Position numbers and translations under genes: made by a program. 64,000 nt of DNA from contig JAGFBZ010000817.1 in the NCBI GenBank assembly GCA_018398805.1, forward strand, positions 1,754,001 through 1,818,000. The letters are read 5' to 3'. The notes under the pieces are model-generated. The model saw nothing but the letters and a program-made list of their open reading frames with translations. It was not told the DNA's origin and made no database searches. This DNA comes from Hirundichthys speculiger (taxonomy: Eukaryota; Chordata; Actinopteri; Beloniformes; Exocoetidae). This document shows, piece by piece, positions 44,232 through 57,200 of this stretch (its first letter is position 1; every line of letters starts with the position of its first letter).

Positions 44232-46728
44232 CTCCACTGTTTTAAAACAGACATGAACAACCTCATTGAAAGCTCCAACACTACACAACTTATGTTTAAC
44301 AACTCCAGCTTTTTTTTTTTGTCAATAGTCTGACAAAAACCGAAATGCAAAATAGACTAATTTAAAACCAAGTCTGTTTTTCGCTTAAGACAAGTCAATC
44401 TTTACTTGGCATCTGGTGATAAGGTGCATTAAAACTGTTGGTTTCTAGTATAAGACAGAGAGGTGCAGCACAGTGAAAACAGTTTCAATAAGAAACTGGG
44501 AGACCAGTTGCCTCTTTTGCTTTACTTTCTCATATCCAGAGGGAAACATTTTTTTTTCCAAAACTCTCATTTAAATGGGCAAACAGAAATGTTTATTTTG
44601 ATGAAACAAAGTCTTCATGCTGACTGCAGAATTTGCAGCAGGAAGCAGGGCAGACCTCGTTTGTGTTTGCTCTGTCTCAATCTTAACCTAACATGCACCA
44701 GGGAGAGCTTTTAGAGATGAGACTGTGATCACAACTTCTCTAGATGGACAGGTAGAGTATACAGCATGAGATAGCAGATAAACAGTCTCAGGAAATCTTA
44801 AGAAACTAATATCAATTCAGAGAAACTTTTTTTTTTTACATTCTTATAAATGGGGCTAACTGTCATTGTCTGTGAATTGCACTGTTGCGCTCAGTACATG
44901 TACAAAGCGTCCAGATGATGAGTGCTTTCAGTTTGATTAAGGAGCTTAAGATTCCAAGCTAATTAAAAAGAGTGAAATATATTAAAAGGTGTGCTGAGAT
45001 TCCCAACTGAGAACAATACAGAGTCTAAGAGGGCCAAAAGTTCAAAAATGGAGAGAAATTACATTAAGTCATAGAGTCTCGTTGGCGGTGAGTGAAACGC
45101 TACTGTCTGACCATTTGAAACCTCGTCATTTCTTTGTCCAGTTTAACACCCTATTAGGAAGAAAAACTTTGCATTTATATGCTATTCTCTACAATTAAAT
45201 TGTATAATTTAAAAAATATGGAAAACCTTATCAATGGTGGCCACTTGAGTAAGGTTAATTTGTTGTTTCTGATTAACAAACTAACTTCAGCTCAGCTGCA
45301 GATGGTTGTAAGATGCAATTGGCTCTAAGCTGCAGATGTTCAAGGGTTCATCCTGGTTTGTTTGGCAAAACCAAACTCCTGAAGCAGAGGTGACAGTCAG
45401 TTGACTTCATTAATCCCCAAATAAGATGGACTAAAACCGTATCATGGGATCACATCCTTTTTTTTTTCCTTTATTTTAAGATTTTGTGGCTCTTATTGAC
45501 AGCGCAAAGATGGCAAAAGTTGGTGAATAAAAGAGGAGTCGTCTCTGGAGTTTGAGAAGTCCGTAACATAGACTATAATCATATGCATATAAGGATTCAT
45601 ATGCGCACATATTTGAATTGTAACGTTTGTCAGGACTTGTGATTTCTTGACTGGAAAAATTTAACTATTTGTTATCAAGAATAGGATCAGGATTTAACGG
45701 TGTAATAGTGCCAGCCACAGTTCCAGACTGAGCTAGCCATTATTTGAGCCCAGTACACTCCTTTCACAGTGGCTATAAATCCTGTTAAATGTGTTAGGAT
45801 GCAAAGTACCCTTGTCATGTACATTTAAACTGACTGATCCCAGTGAAACTCAGCATCTTGCTGACAATGTTGACTAATAACAAGAGCAGAAACACAAATG
45901 TGTAAGACTGAAAGAAGGTAAGACTGAAAGACTGATCAGAAAAGTTTTTAGCTCACGTTTTATGGAAAAATATTAACGTCTGAACTATGAAAAATGTGAA
46001 CTGCGCCTTATTATGGAGTTATTTCATTTTTGAGTTAATAGGACTTTATGTGTACATGGATGTGTACATTCAGCAGTTACTGTCAGAAAGAAACTCATCT
46101 ATATCTTGGAAAAGTGGCATTATCTCTCAGTATTTTGTCCTCACACACAATTATTTGAAGTAAAGATCTTATTGTGCATAGGTTAATTTAGTGACTACTG
46201 TCAAATAAAACCATTTCCATGGTGGTGCAGAGAAGCTACCAACAGCAGAAAGTCAGAATTATTGAAGAGGACAATCAAGACTCTTTGGATTTGGAAAGTT
46301 CTCCTCTATGAAAAGTGAGTGCAATTAAATTATTTAGCTTTGTAAGTATCCGTCATGGCTGAAAGTTTTGGCACCCTTGCACCTAAAGACCCAACAACTC
46401 CAAATGTCTGCAAAATAAGTTGAAATTGACGAAAGTATCTGGTGTCTCAAATTCTTTATTAAACTAATAATAGTACAGGAACTTTGCTTTTAATCAGAAC
46501 TTAATATTAAATTTTAAATAACAGATTACACAGAAAATGCTGTGACAAAAGTTTTGACACCCTTTTAGATTTACAAAGAATAAATGAATTTCAAGCAGGT
46601 CATTCACCTTGAACTCACCTGTGGTGAGTTTACAGGTGACAGCAATCTAGTAATCAGTCATCCAAACAGTTTAAAAGAAGCAATCCCCTCATTCTGCTGT
46701 TGTGAGTCACTGCATGACCATACTGAGC

Positions 46729-47705
<977 letters not shown>

Positions 47706-47776
47706 AACATATAGGAAGCATTTGACAGCAGTTATTTTCTCCAGAAGGATGTGCTACCAAATATTGAATTCAAGGT

Positions 47777-47979
47777 TGTTATGTGGGTAAGAAGTAGCAG
47801 AGACGAGTCAGACGTGCCATTAACAAACTCTTTACTTACGAACTTTTTCTTTTTAAGCAGGGTACATGCATAACTCAGACAACGTAACTCTCTTCTTCTC
47901 TCTTACTCATTCATATATTCCCACAGCGCCCCCTATGGTCATCACATATTACATTTTGCAGGTGTCTGTCAACACAACA
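47777..47979. mobile_element. solo-LTR-like insertion nested in the Tc1 element
   Basis: This 203-bp segment begins TGTTATGTGG and ends CACAACA, so it has TG...CA termini. It is flanked by the perfect 5-bp direct repeat AAGGT (47772-47776 and 47980-47984). These are the marks of an LTR retroelement insertion reduced to a single LTR. The termini also show a weak inverted repeat, so a small DNA element is a less likely alternative. There is no coding capacity. It interrupts the right inverted-repeat end of the Tc1 element and is therefore younger. Confidence 0.72.
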
Positions 47980-50348
47980 AAGGTGTCAATACTTTCAGCC
48001 ATGACGGTAATTCAGCACTTACTTACAGTATACTTTTACTAATACTATATTGTACTATCATTCTGATACAGAAACAGAACAGTCTGAAGACACAAAGTGA
48101 TCACCAGAAGCCTAATCCAAGCTCAGTCTTGTCCCTGACTTTCTTATCCATTAAAAGTGTATGCAAATTTCCAACCAGAACTGTATAAAGTGTATTGAGA
48201 AAAGTAGGCTTCAGGCACGAGTGAGAACATACCAAAAGAGTGCACTTGTGCAACCCTTGGATCTTATACATCACATTTTTCACATTTGACTTCCCCTGCA
48301 AAGAGTTGTGGAGCATAATTGATCCATATAGAACAGGCTTGCTTCCAGCAGTATCTGGTGAAGGATTCATTCTCAAGAGAATCAGGGAACTTTGATGGAA
48401 GGGCATACAAATAGATTGCATATGTTTTTGGGTGTAGAGGAGGAGATAATGTGGGGCTGGAGCTGACAAGGTTAAAGTGATGAAGAGAGAAAATATGTAG
48501 ACAATAACACTGTGGATAAATACAGTGTATCTGGAAGGGCCAGGGCCTGAAGCATTAACCTAACACTAAAACTAACAAATATCTTATTCCTTCTGAGCCA
48601 TAGCTACCCTTTTTTATGGATAACCTGGGTTTAGTTTAATCTGATTGTCTGAGGACTTACGTTTCTTTCTCTATTTGTTTTTAGCATTTGCATTATTTTG
48701 GGACTTTCTTTAAAGAAAGCAGTGTGAAGATATTTCAAATTTTAGTGGTTATTTCCTTTGCTATAATCCACCTTTTCACAACATTTCATGAAATACATTT
48801 TTTTTAATTATTATTATTCACTTCACCTTTTGGGTCATTTCAGAAGTTTTTATTTCCACAACCTCACAAAAATGATGTCAAGTAAATGTAATGTTTTTAA
48901 ATTTCTAAGCTTTAACATAGTTCCCCCTTTGTTTGTTTGAAAACATTCATGAGAAACATTTTCAAGTAACATTTCCAGTCTTAAAGTTTACTCCACATTA
49001 AGATTAGTGATTATAACAACAACAGAATTTTGTCCCATTGTCTCTCCCTCTGTTACGGCTGTCCATCCATCAGTCAGAGGGAGCACTTCAAAGTTCTTAC
49101 TTCACTTAGCCATGCATTTTGATGAAATGTCATAGATGTCCTCAGACAGGCCTTGGCCTTCTATGACCAGCAGTTGACAGCAGTGATCACCCACTTTCCC
49201 TTTCTGGCTGGAGCAAAAAATTCAAATATGCCTCAACGCTGGCAGTGAAGCATATACAAACTCCTTCCTTCCCAGAAGCTTTATCAACAGTGGCACACCA
49301 CAACTGGGTGCTGATCCCCTGCGAGGCACAGGGTGGTTTTTCAGAGAGCAGGAAACTCATCAGAGCCATAAATTATGAGCATCAGCAGTCTACGCCCAGC
49401 CCTGCCGTTTCGCCTCAGCTCCGAGGCCCCACAAAGTGCTGATTCAGGTTGAAGGCAGAGTGCAGGCAGCAGCGGAGTTCACCACCAGCAGGTTCTCCAT
49501 CACTCTGACGGCTCAATAAAAACCAGTGTAAACTATTAATTGGATCATTAATTATTGATGCTGTTTTTACTACAATTCAAAGGGTGAGAGCGGAAAAGAG
49601 GCAAGGGTGAAACGGTGTGTATGTTTAAACATAGTCACATTGCAAGGAAGGTGATACAGCATCATGTTGAAATCCTGATCTTAAAACACTGACTTATACA
49701 CTCCCTTATTAAACATCAACAGCTAACACTTTATTCTCTCAAATCAAATTTTAAAAAAAAATCTAAATTAATAAGATTATTTTTGAAAGATTTACCGTGA
49801 ATGTACAGATTACAAAAACAATAGACTTATTGAGGTGCAAAAACTGATCCTAAAAGCCATTAATGAGGATGTAACTAAGGTTGTCACTACACAGTGTCCC
49901 CCTGTCTGCAGTAGTTAGCCAACCATCCTCTCCTTTTCTGTGTGTTCGGCACTATTATGAGACTGCATGTCAGGGGAATCAATAAAGAAGAAAACACTAG
50001 GAGAGGACCATCACATTAAATCAGTCTCCAGCGCTCACAGACACGAGTCAGGCCCATTACAGCAGGCACAGTCTTTCTCCTCCAGGCTCCTCCTTCCCTC
50101 CACTCCTCCATTCTCATCCCTCCTCCGTCCTCGGAGGCCCCCCCTCCAGGCACTGGAGATTTGAAAGCATGACATACAACCTGCTTAGCCTGCTGTTACA
50201 CACCTATCGCGTCGTCTAGTCAAGCTGAATGCACAAACCTCAAGGCGCTGACCTGCGCATCCTGTACACCAAACGGTGCTTCTTTCTCAGCACTCCTCTG
50301 TTGTGCTCTCACACGCCCTTACAAGTGATGTCCGTTGCTGTTCTGACT

Positions 50349-50720
50349 CTACCAGTCAAACGTTTGGACGCACTTATGCTGGTTTTCCTTTATTCTGACT
50401 AATTGTTGTGTCTTTGTGGAACATAGGAACCCTATGCAGTGGTTCCCGCTGTAAAGGTTGGAGAAACAAGTGTAACAGTGTGGGAGTTCTTTCTTTGTGA
50501 CACTGCTGGTGATTTATTCAAAACAGAACCAGCAAAGCCCTGTCTGGAATTTAGTGGGTTCATCATTTGTGTTTCAAGAGCTGAGTGACTCAAAATACAC
50601 CTTCAGATGAAGGTCTAGAAAGACAGTGAAGGTATGTTGCATCAGATGACTGCACGGAGATGGTTTGGGATTAGTTGAAATGCAGAACAAGAACAAGGGC
50701 CTTAAAATTAATGGGAAATC
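50349..50720 (+). mobile_element. strongly decayed Tc1-like transposon remnant
   Basis: A left-end-like sequence CTACCAGTCAAACGTTTGGA is followed by a plus-strand stretch that keeps the order of Tc1 transposase landmarks. These are an AGAACCAGCAAAG segment, CATCATTTGTGTTTCAA where the 'SFVFQ(Q)D' motif sits, GCATCAGATGACTGCA, and AGATGGTTTGGGATTAGTTG where the 'EMVWGEL' motif sits. All frames are broken and parts are missing. The right end was not found. Confidence 0.6.
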
Positions 50721-51901
50721 TTTCATTTACAATATTTGGCTCACCTGATAAAGTAAGACACTCAAGCCAGTGTCATTTCTAGAGTCACATATCATTTCTT
50801 TCACTTGTAAAGCTTACATTGTGACAGTACCCTGTGCATGTGCAGAGTTTACCTATGGATGTAGGTCTAAACCTCCTCACTCAGTCATGTAAATAAGTCT
50901 GCTTTGACAGTGAGGACACAGTTTTCAAATAGAGTGGAATTTATAAGGAATGTATCAGCTTTCAAACCACCCTAGCCTTTCTTACATCATCAATTACTGA
51001 AGATGACAATCATAGTTAAAGAAATATTCTGTACAGTAGCTCCACTTAAAGAACTGTCTAAAGACTTTTAATACCTACAATGAACAGAGATACTGATTCA
51101 GCAGCTGAACTCTTTCATTTATATTTGCTTTTCTCTCCTACATAAGTTGGCCTGTAGAGGATGTCGACAGTCACATACAGAAACAGCAAAAGCTACGACC
51201 CTCAAAATAGCCTATTTTTGCTCCTTGGCTGCCTAGAAACCTGGAAACTCTTCTAATGCACCACCATCCCTGAGCTGATTTTTGTACTGTGGAGAACAGT
51301 TATGTAAAATGGCAAACAAAATGAACTCCTCTGCATTCCTTTTCAATAAATATTTCCAGTTTATCTACAATTAACACTTCTAGCTTGTGGCAGGCATTTT
51401 TGTTCCAATAAGCAGATTGGGGTACCCTTCTTTTCTCCTTTCTTTAATTTTGTCCCTCTGTTTTTTTGTCCCTTCTTCTATCCTTGCTGTTCTGAACATT
51501 GCCTCAGTTCCTAGTTTGACAACAAAATCAATTTGCAATTACAACAATGTCAACCAGGTGGGTAAGTCAAGAGGCTAGCAGCCTACAAAACTGAATCCTA
51601 TTTTGATTCTATACAAAATAGCATTTCACTCAGTCACACTGACTGTTTCTTGGCACGTGCACTTGAATCTCACAGCAGGTAGGACATTTACCATGAGTGA
51701 TCAGTTTACCATTTCAGTTTTCCCTGAAAACCAAGAAAAGCCCATACCAGGAATACCACTTTACTTTGATACACTTTAAAAAGAGCTCAGTAACAAAACA
51801 ATAATTGACATTAATTTAACTGAAATAAGCCCGGCGGAGGTACATTTGAACAATTAACAGCTTGTGTGTTGTGAAGAGCCTTAAAACTGCTGTCCTAAAT
51901 G

Positions 51902-52076
51902 CTGGGGCGCCGAAAAGGGGGGGTAAAGGATACGGATTATAGGGGCCCATGATATAGGGGGGCCCAGAGAAGCCCCTAATGATGATCAAAAATAGCATCA
52001 ACAAATTTCGCCGCTGTGTTGGGGGGCCCGATAAAGATTCTTTTCATGGGGCCCAAAATCCCTAGCGGCGCCCCTG
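51902..52076. mobile_element. hAT-type MITE, 175 bp with 8-bp TSD
   Basis: The segment has inverted ends CTGGGGCGCCG and CGGCGCCCCTG and is flanked by the perfect 8-bp repeat CCTAAATG (51894-51901 and 52077-52084). The interior is G-run rich (GGGGCCCAT, GGGGGGCCC) and non-coding. The 8-bp target duplication points to mobilisation by a hAT transposase. Confidence 0.85.
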
Positions 52077-53283
52077 CCTAAATGTGGGGAAGTAAATTCT
52101 AAGCAGATTCTTCATTTTTGTCAATTGCCCTGACCGTGATCTGCTCCCTTCCTGAGTGGGCTGGAATATAATCTTATTGCAACTTATGTAATAGTCCACT
52201 TTAAAAGGATTTACAGCATGCCACCACAACAGTATCTTAGTAAAGATGTAAAGACTAACAAATGAGGTCACTAGACTGCAGAAACACCTATAATCCCACT
52301 GCTCATTTATTGCCTTTGATCATGTTTATGCATCAGTGATAACATAGAACTATTTTTGTTATTAACTGCTATGATCTCAGTTCACCTTGCATCACTGCGC
52401 GCTCATGTCTCACCACTCCCCATTTCTTGCAATATGCAATACTAACCATGTGAATAGTTTTCACAGAGTCTAACAGCTGTCATAGAACCCTGAAAAAAAT
52501 ATTATACCACTGCAGCAAATGGAGAAAGGCTTTAGAGCAGTAATGATGGATTCATTGAAAATTACATCCACACACAAGAACAGTCATCCACACAGAAACA
52601 TATCAGCAGGCTCATGAGTGCACAAGCCTCCGCCTCAAAGGAAATAAGCTGTTAGTGGGTTCATTAATAAATGGAAAATGCAGCAGTTCTTTGCACATAC
52701 ATAAGGCTCATCATTAACAGTTTTATAGCATTTTTTTTTCTCAAATACTGGGACTTTGAAATCACAGATTTAATTAAGACAAGTGTTACAAAAAGATATG
52801 CAAAGGTATGTTTTGCGATACGACAACGGAATTTACGCTACTGAAATAAAAACAATCAAAATAAGCTGATAATGAACTTTTAAAATTAACTAAAATTAAC
52901 TTACATATGTAAAATAAGGTTTGATCCATTCAAAGATTTTTTTAACTGAAAATAATGAGCCACACACAGAAAAATACATTCACTTACAGACACACACAAC
53001 ACACACATATATACTGTAGATTTGTGAATCTGAAAATATATATTATCTGAGTCAACAGCAGCATCAATAATCAATGATGATATAAGACAGCAATAATAAT
53101 TCAATCAAGACTAAATTATGTCTTTTTTTAAAACAGCAGTTTGTACCAAAGGATGGTATCACAACATCAGAGACAAAAAGCAACTGAGAAGTTTTTTTTT
53201 TAAATATACAGACAAATAATAAATATAAAATGAATAAATATATCTGGTGAAAGCAGCAGGTGAGGTGGTGTGCTGGCTCCTAC

Positions 53284-54233
53284 CTTTTTCACTGACCGAC
53301 TCACTCTCTATCTCCACGTCCTCACAGCTTGTGTACTCCGGTGTGGTGGCCAGCTCCTCCTCTGAGCTGCTCAGTGAAACCTGTCTCATCTTCCCTCCCT
53401 TTTTGGTTTTGTGGGGCTTAGGGGGTGGGGGCCGCACTGACTCTGACTGGTCAGAGCTGAGAGAGTCATTCCTTAACATACTCTCCATCTTCTCCCTCTT
53501 AGACTTACGGACAGCTGAACTGGGGTCTAAGTGGTGCTGTTGCCTCCTCATGGGATCCCCACCTACACCGAGGTCTCCCCTTCGCAGGTCCCCTGACCGG
53601 TCACCTAACACAGGGCTACGGTGGGGTGTTGGGGGGCTGTGATTGGAGGTTCTGTGGCTTCCAAGGCTAGGACCCATGGGTCCTGGGGAGGACCGGTCGA
53701 CAGAGTATGAGCGCTCTCCCACCATAGGCGGCCGGCGCTCAGTGAGATGTTGGCGGGACAGTCGGATGGGGCAGGGATCATCCTGCTCAGTGTAAGCCAG
53801 GGAGACATCACTGTGGCGACGCTCGTGCCTCAGCCTGCCCACTTCAGCATGCATCCTCATTTGCTCCTCGTAGGGCTGAGGCTTAACAGGATAACGTGCC
53901 AAGTTGGGATCACTGCGGTATCGAGACTGGAACTCCTCCTGGCGCTGCCGTTGGAGGTCATACTCGCTGGGTGGTCCATCTAGCTCCTGATCAAGCGGGT
54001 ACTCCTGGGAGTGCCAGCGGCCGGGCCCACGCCGGTCCCGGAAACCCATTCGTACTGCATCCACATCTGGGTACATGTGCGGACCCCGTGGAGCCTGCCG
54101 TGGGTCCCTATCCCCATAATCGGACGGTGATCTAGGCATGCTGCCGTCTGTCGGGGCATACTGTGGGTGGTCTCCCCCCTCCCTTTGGTCGTATTTTTGG
54201 TTTGGATCCCTGGATGCAGATGGACTTCGTTTT
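53284..54233 (-). CDS. rims2: rims2 large linker exon between zinc finger and PDZ
   Basis: This is a 950-bp exon. The acceptor is a pyrimidine-rich tract ending in CTATAG at 54234-54239 and the donor is AAAG|GTAGGA. It enters in phase 2 and leaves in phase 1, encoding about 316 residues. The protein is low-complexity, rich in Arg, Pro and Ser. It contains the RIM2-type stretches ARYPVKPQP, RRHSDVSLAY, NHSPPTP, HHLDPSSAVRK, NDSLSSDQSESVRPPPPKPH and MRQVSLSSSEEELATTPEY, ending SESVSEKG. In RIMs this region joins the N-terminal Rab3/Munc13-binding module to the PDZ domain and is heavily phosphorylated; the KMRQVSLSSSEEE block looks like a basophilic kinase site. It is the longest and most certain coding exon here. 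The ATG at 54137-54139 is internal, because the open frame continues upstream to the acceptor. Confidence 0.96.
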
Positions 54234-57200
54234 CTATAGATAAAAGAAAGGTGAACAAAAGAGAGAAGTTTATTAGCGGAACTGGATGATTTGAACTACA
54301 ATGAATACAGTCATTCAAAGTTTATTTCAAAGCATGAATAAACAATCTTTCTTCTTTTTTTTTTTTTTTTTTTATAAAACTGAGGTTTCCGTGTGCATAT
54401 TGTTACTTCCAGCTAACTTTACTTTTAGCGTAGGTGTCAGTCGGTGTGAAAACACGATGGGCACCTGCACTATCTGTCGCACTCATAATGAGAGTGAGTG
54501 AGGAGAGAAATGGAACTAAAGTGCAGGCTGAAGCCCTATTTTGTCTTCTCACTGAAGGTACTCAAAATATTAAACAATTTTTTTGTTGTAACACATTTTA
54601 TGTAAAAAAAAAAACCATCATGCATGTTTTGGAGAAAACACTGTTCATGTCATGAGAGTATTGCTGTGTACATAAGAAGTGAGAGAAAGATGATGTACCA
54701 AGCAATTTCCTGATAATTATAAATTGAGGAATGATTCAAAGACTAACTGATTGTGGTTGTATGTACAGTGCAATGAATATAGGGAATGCTGACAGACAAA
54801 AATAATATGTTAAAGTTCTGTCTGAATTCATGAACTCAATACAAAGTTACCCAGTTTACTTGTCTATTCTTTATTTCCTCTTTGAAAATGTGTAATTGCT
54901 CTCAGAGCTTTGAAAACACACAAATAATTATGGAGTAGGATAAAACTGCGCTTATTCTTTACTATCTTCTGTTTCAAACATTGCAGAAAATGATGCATCT
55001 TCATCTTGATGAATTACAGCAAAGGAATCTAAAAAATTCACAGTGATGTTAGAAAGTATGCATAACTAGATAAATAGATCATTTCCAAGTACTGCTAAGC
55101 AACCTCATTTTGTTAAAGTTAGCTGCTCATCATTTTATCATTGTCTGATTGTCAGAAAGGAAAAATCACCCAGGAACTGGATGAAAAGCCAGGAAGGCCC
55201 TAACTGTGCATTAATGCATTTATTCTTTTGTTCATGATTAATTATTCATAAGCCACTTTTCTCCTACATTTCTCCCCTCTTCTCCTCTAAAGTAATAATG
55301 ACATTTTGGTAAGGAAAAGGCTCTGTGAAGCATCCCCTTCATTTTGTACATGACAACTTTCCATAATTTTCAAAGAGCTTCATAAATCACCACTGCCAGC
55401 CTTGTTCACTAGCCACGGTTAGGATTCCTCGTGTGATTGGCTGATTTGCTGAAGAGGACACTGGAGTTTTGGCCACTGCCTTCTGCATCAGAGACCACTG
55501 GGGTTAGTCTGTGCACAATGGGTGTACAAAATAACAGATATACACCCTGTCAAGAGATGCATGTGGGCAATAATTATTTTTGTGTTTTCTCTGCTGAATT
55601 TCTATGTGGAACACTGAATAATCTCGCTACAGTGAAGTGCCAGCGCTATAAGACAGAATGATGAATGAGTACTGTGTATAAGTTCATGAACTGTTGTACG
55701 TTTAAAATATGAGCTGTTATAGAGGGGCAGAAGTTGAGAAATTTGTGCAGGACAAAATATATTTTTAAAAAAAGTTTTGCTTTGTAATGTGAGAACAGAA
55801 TAACAAAGCAAAAAGTATAACTTAAAACATAAAGCTAAAAATATAAATATTACATACACTAGATATTGAAACTTCTAAATTCAACATGACTGTAACATCT
55901 TCCCTGGAATGGTGGATGGAAACACAAGTCAAACCATGGCAACTTTATGAGGTGAAAATGAAAATATTGTGCTTGGCAATTTAAACTGTTTAATAGTAAA
56001 CACAGAATACAGGAGAAAATTTTTTTTCTATTTTTTTTATATAATATGACCATGGATACTGAGCACTGCCCAATGGGTGGTGGAATTTCAAGGATTTGAC
56101 AGTCTCATGCTAAAAATGACCCCACTTCAGTGTCTACCATCCTCTACATGGGCCCAGAAGGCCATTTTGAGTCTTCTTTCTACTTCACACACACACAGAA
56201 AGAAAAAAAAAAAACATCTCTTCTCACCTTAGCATCTAAACTCACTAGTGGCTGTGATAATGCTAGGAGGGGGGGGGAAACATGAGGGTTGCTACATTAT
56301 ATTCATGAGATTCTTCTGCAAGTCAACTGAGTGGTGCTCCATTCACCAAGTGAAAGAGAAGCTGCAGCTGAAATGATGTGCTGGAATAAGAGGCAGGCAC
56401 TGTGACTCGGAGTGATGCGCATGAGAAATATTCTTTACAGTAGTGATCTGATGAGTGTAGAGATGCAGGTTATGTGTGTGTGTGTGCGTGCCATATGTTT
56501 ACTTGAATGTGTGTGTGTTTTATTTGTGCAGTAGTTGCTGCTGAAGAAATTTTTGAAATTTGCCACTGAAGATCTCCTCAGGGCTTCAGGCTAATGCCCT
56601 CTCCGAGATGTTGTCCTTGAAATGCAACACCCAGAAAACAAACTTGCTCATATTAGATGCGCATATCAGCTACAACAGATATTAACAAACTGCCTTGTGA
56701 CAAGCTCTAACTTGTCTTGACACATGTATCACATTTCCTGCTCCCATTTAGCCTTGTATGTCCTTGCTGTCCAAACAAAGCAGTGCCTATGGCAGCTTGT
56801 AAGCATGCTAACAACTCTGCTGCACTCCATCAGTATCTGCATGATGATGCTAATGCTGTCCTGCACTGAACCAGCCTTCAGTACATGCAACAGAGAGGTG
56901 GTGTAGCACTACATTTTGTCCTGTGCAAAAATAGATGAACATCGCTACAACTGCTACTTTTACAGCTTCTTCATACAGTATTGCTCTGAGCTCTCCACAG
57001 CTCTGCAGTCTTAGACTGCTGATCTATCTGCACTTCATGTTCAGTAACAAAGTGAAAAACTAAGAGGAGATATCAACAACCAATATGAATTAGAGGGTCA
57101 TGAAAAAATAAAGAATGGCATCACGCTGCTAAACAAGCAGCGAGTGTGCCGCAGCAGTCAAACTCAGGCACGCACAGGATGAAGAAAATTGCATGGTGAA

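Noticed and set aside
53159..53283. C-terminal extension of the open frame past the large linker exon
   Set aside because: The donor AAAG|GTAGGA at 53283 and exact in-frame joins to both alternative exons show that the following codons are intron.
53247..53642. Plus-strand ORFs opposite the large rims2 exon (also 53747-53983 and 53896-54135)
   Set aside because: Antisense shadows of a GC-rich coding exon; no homology recognised.
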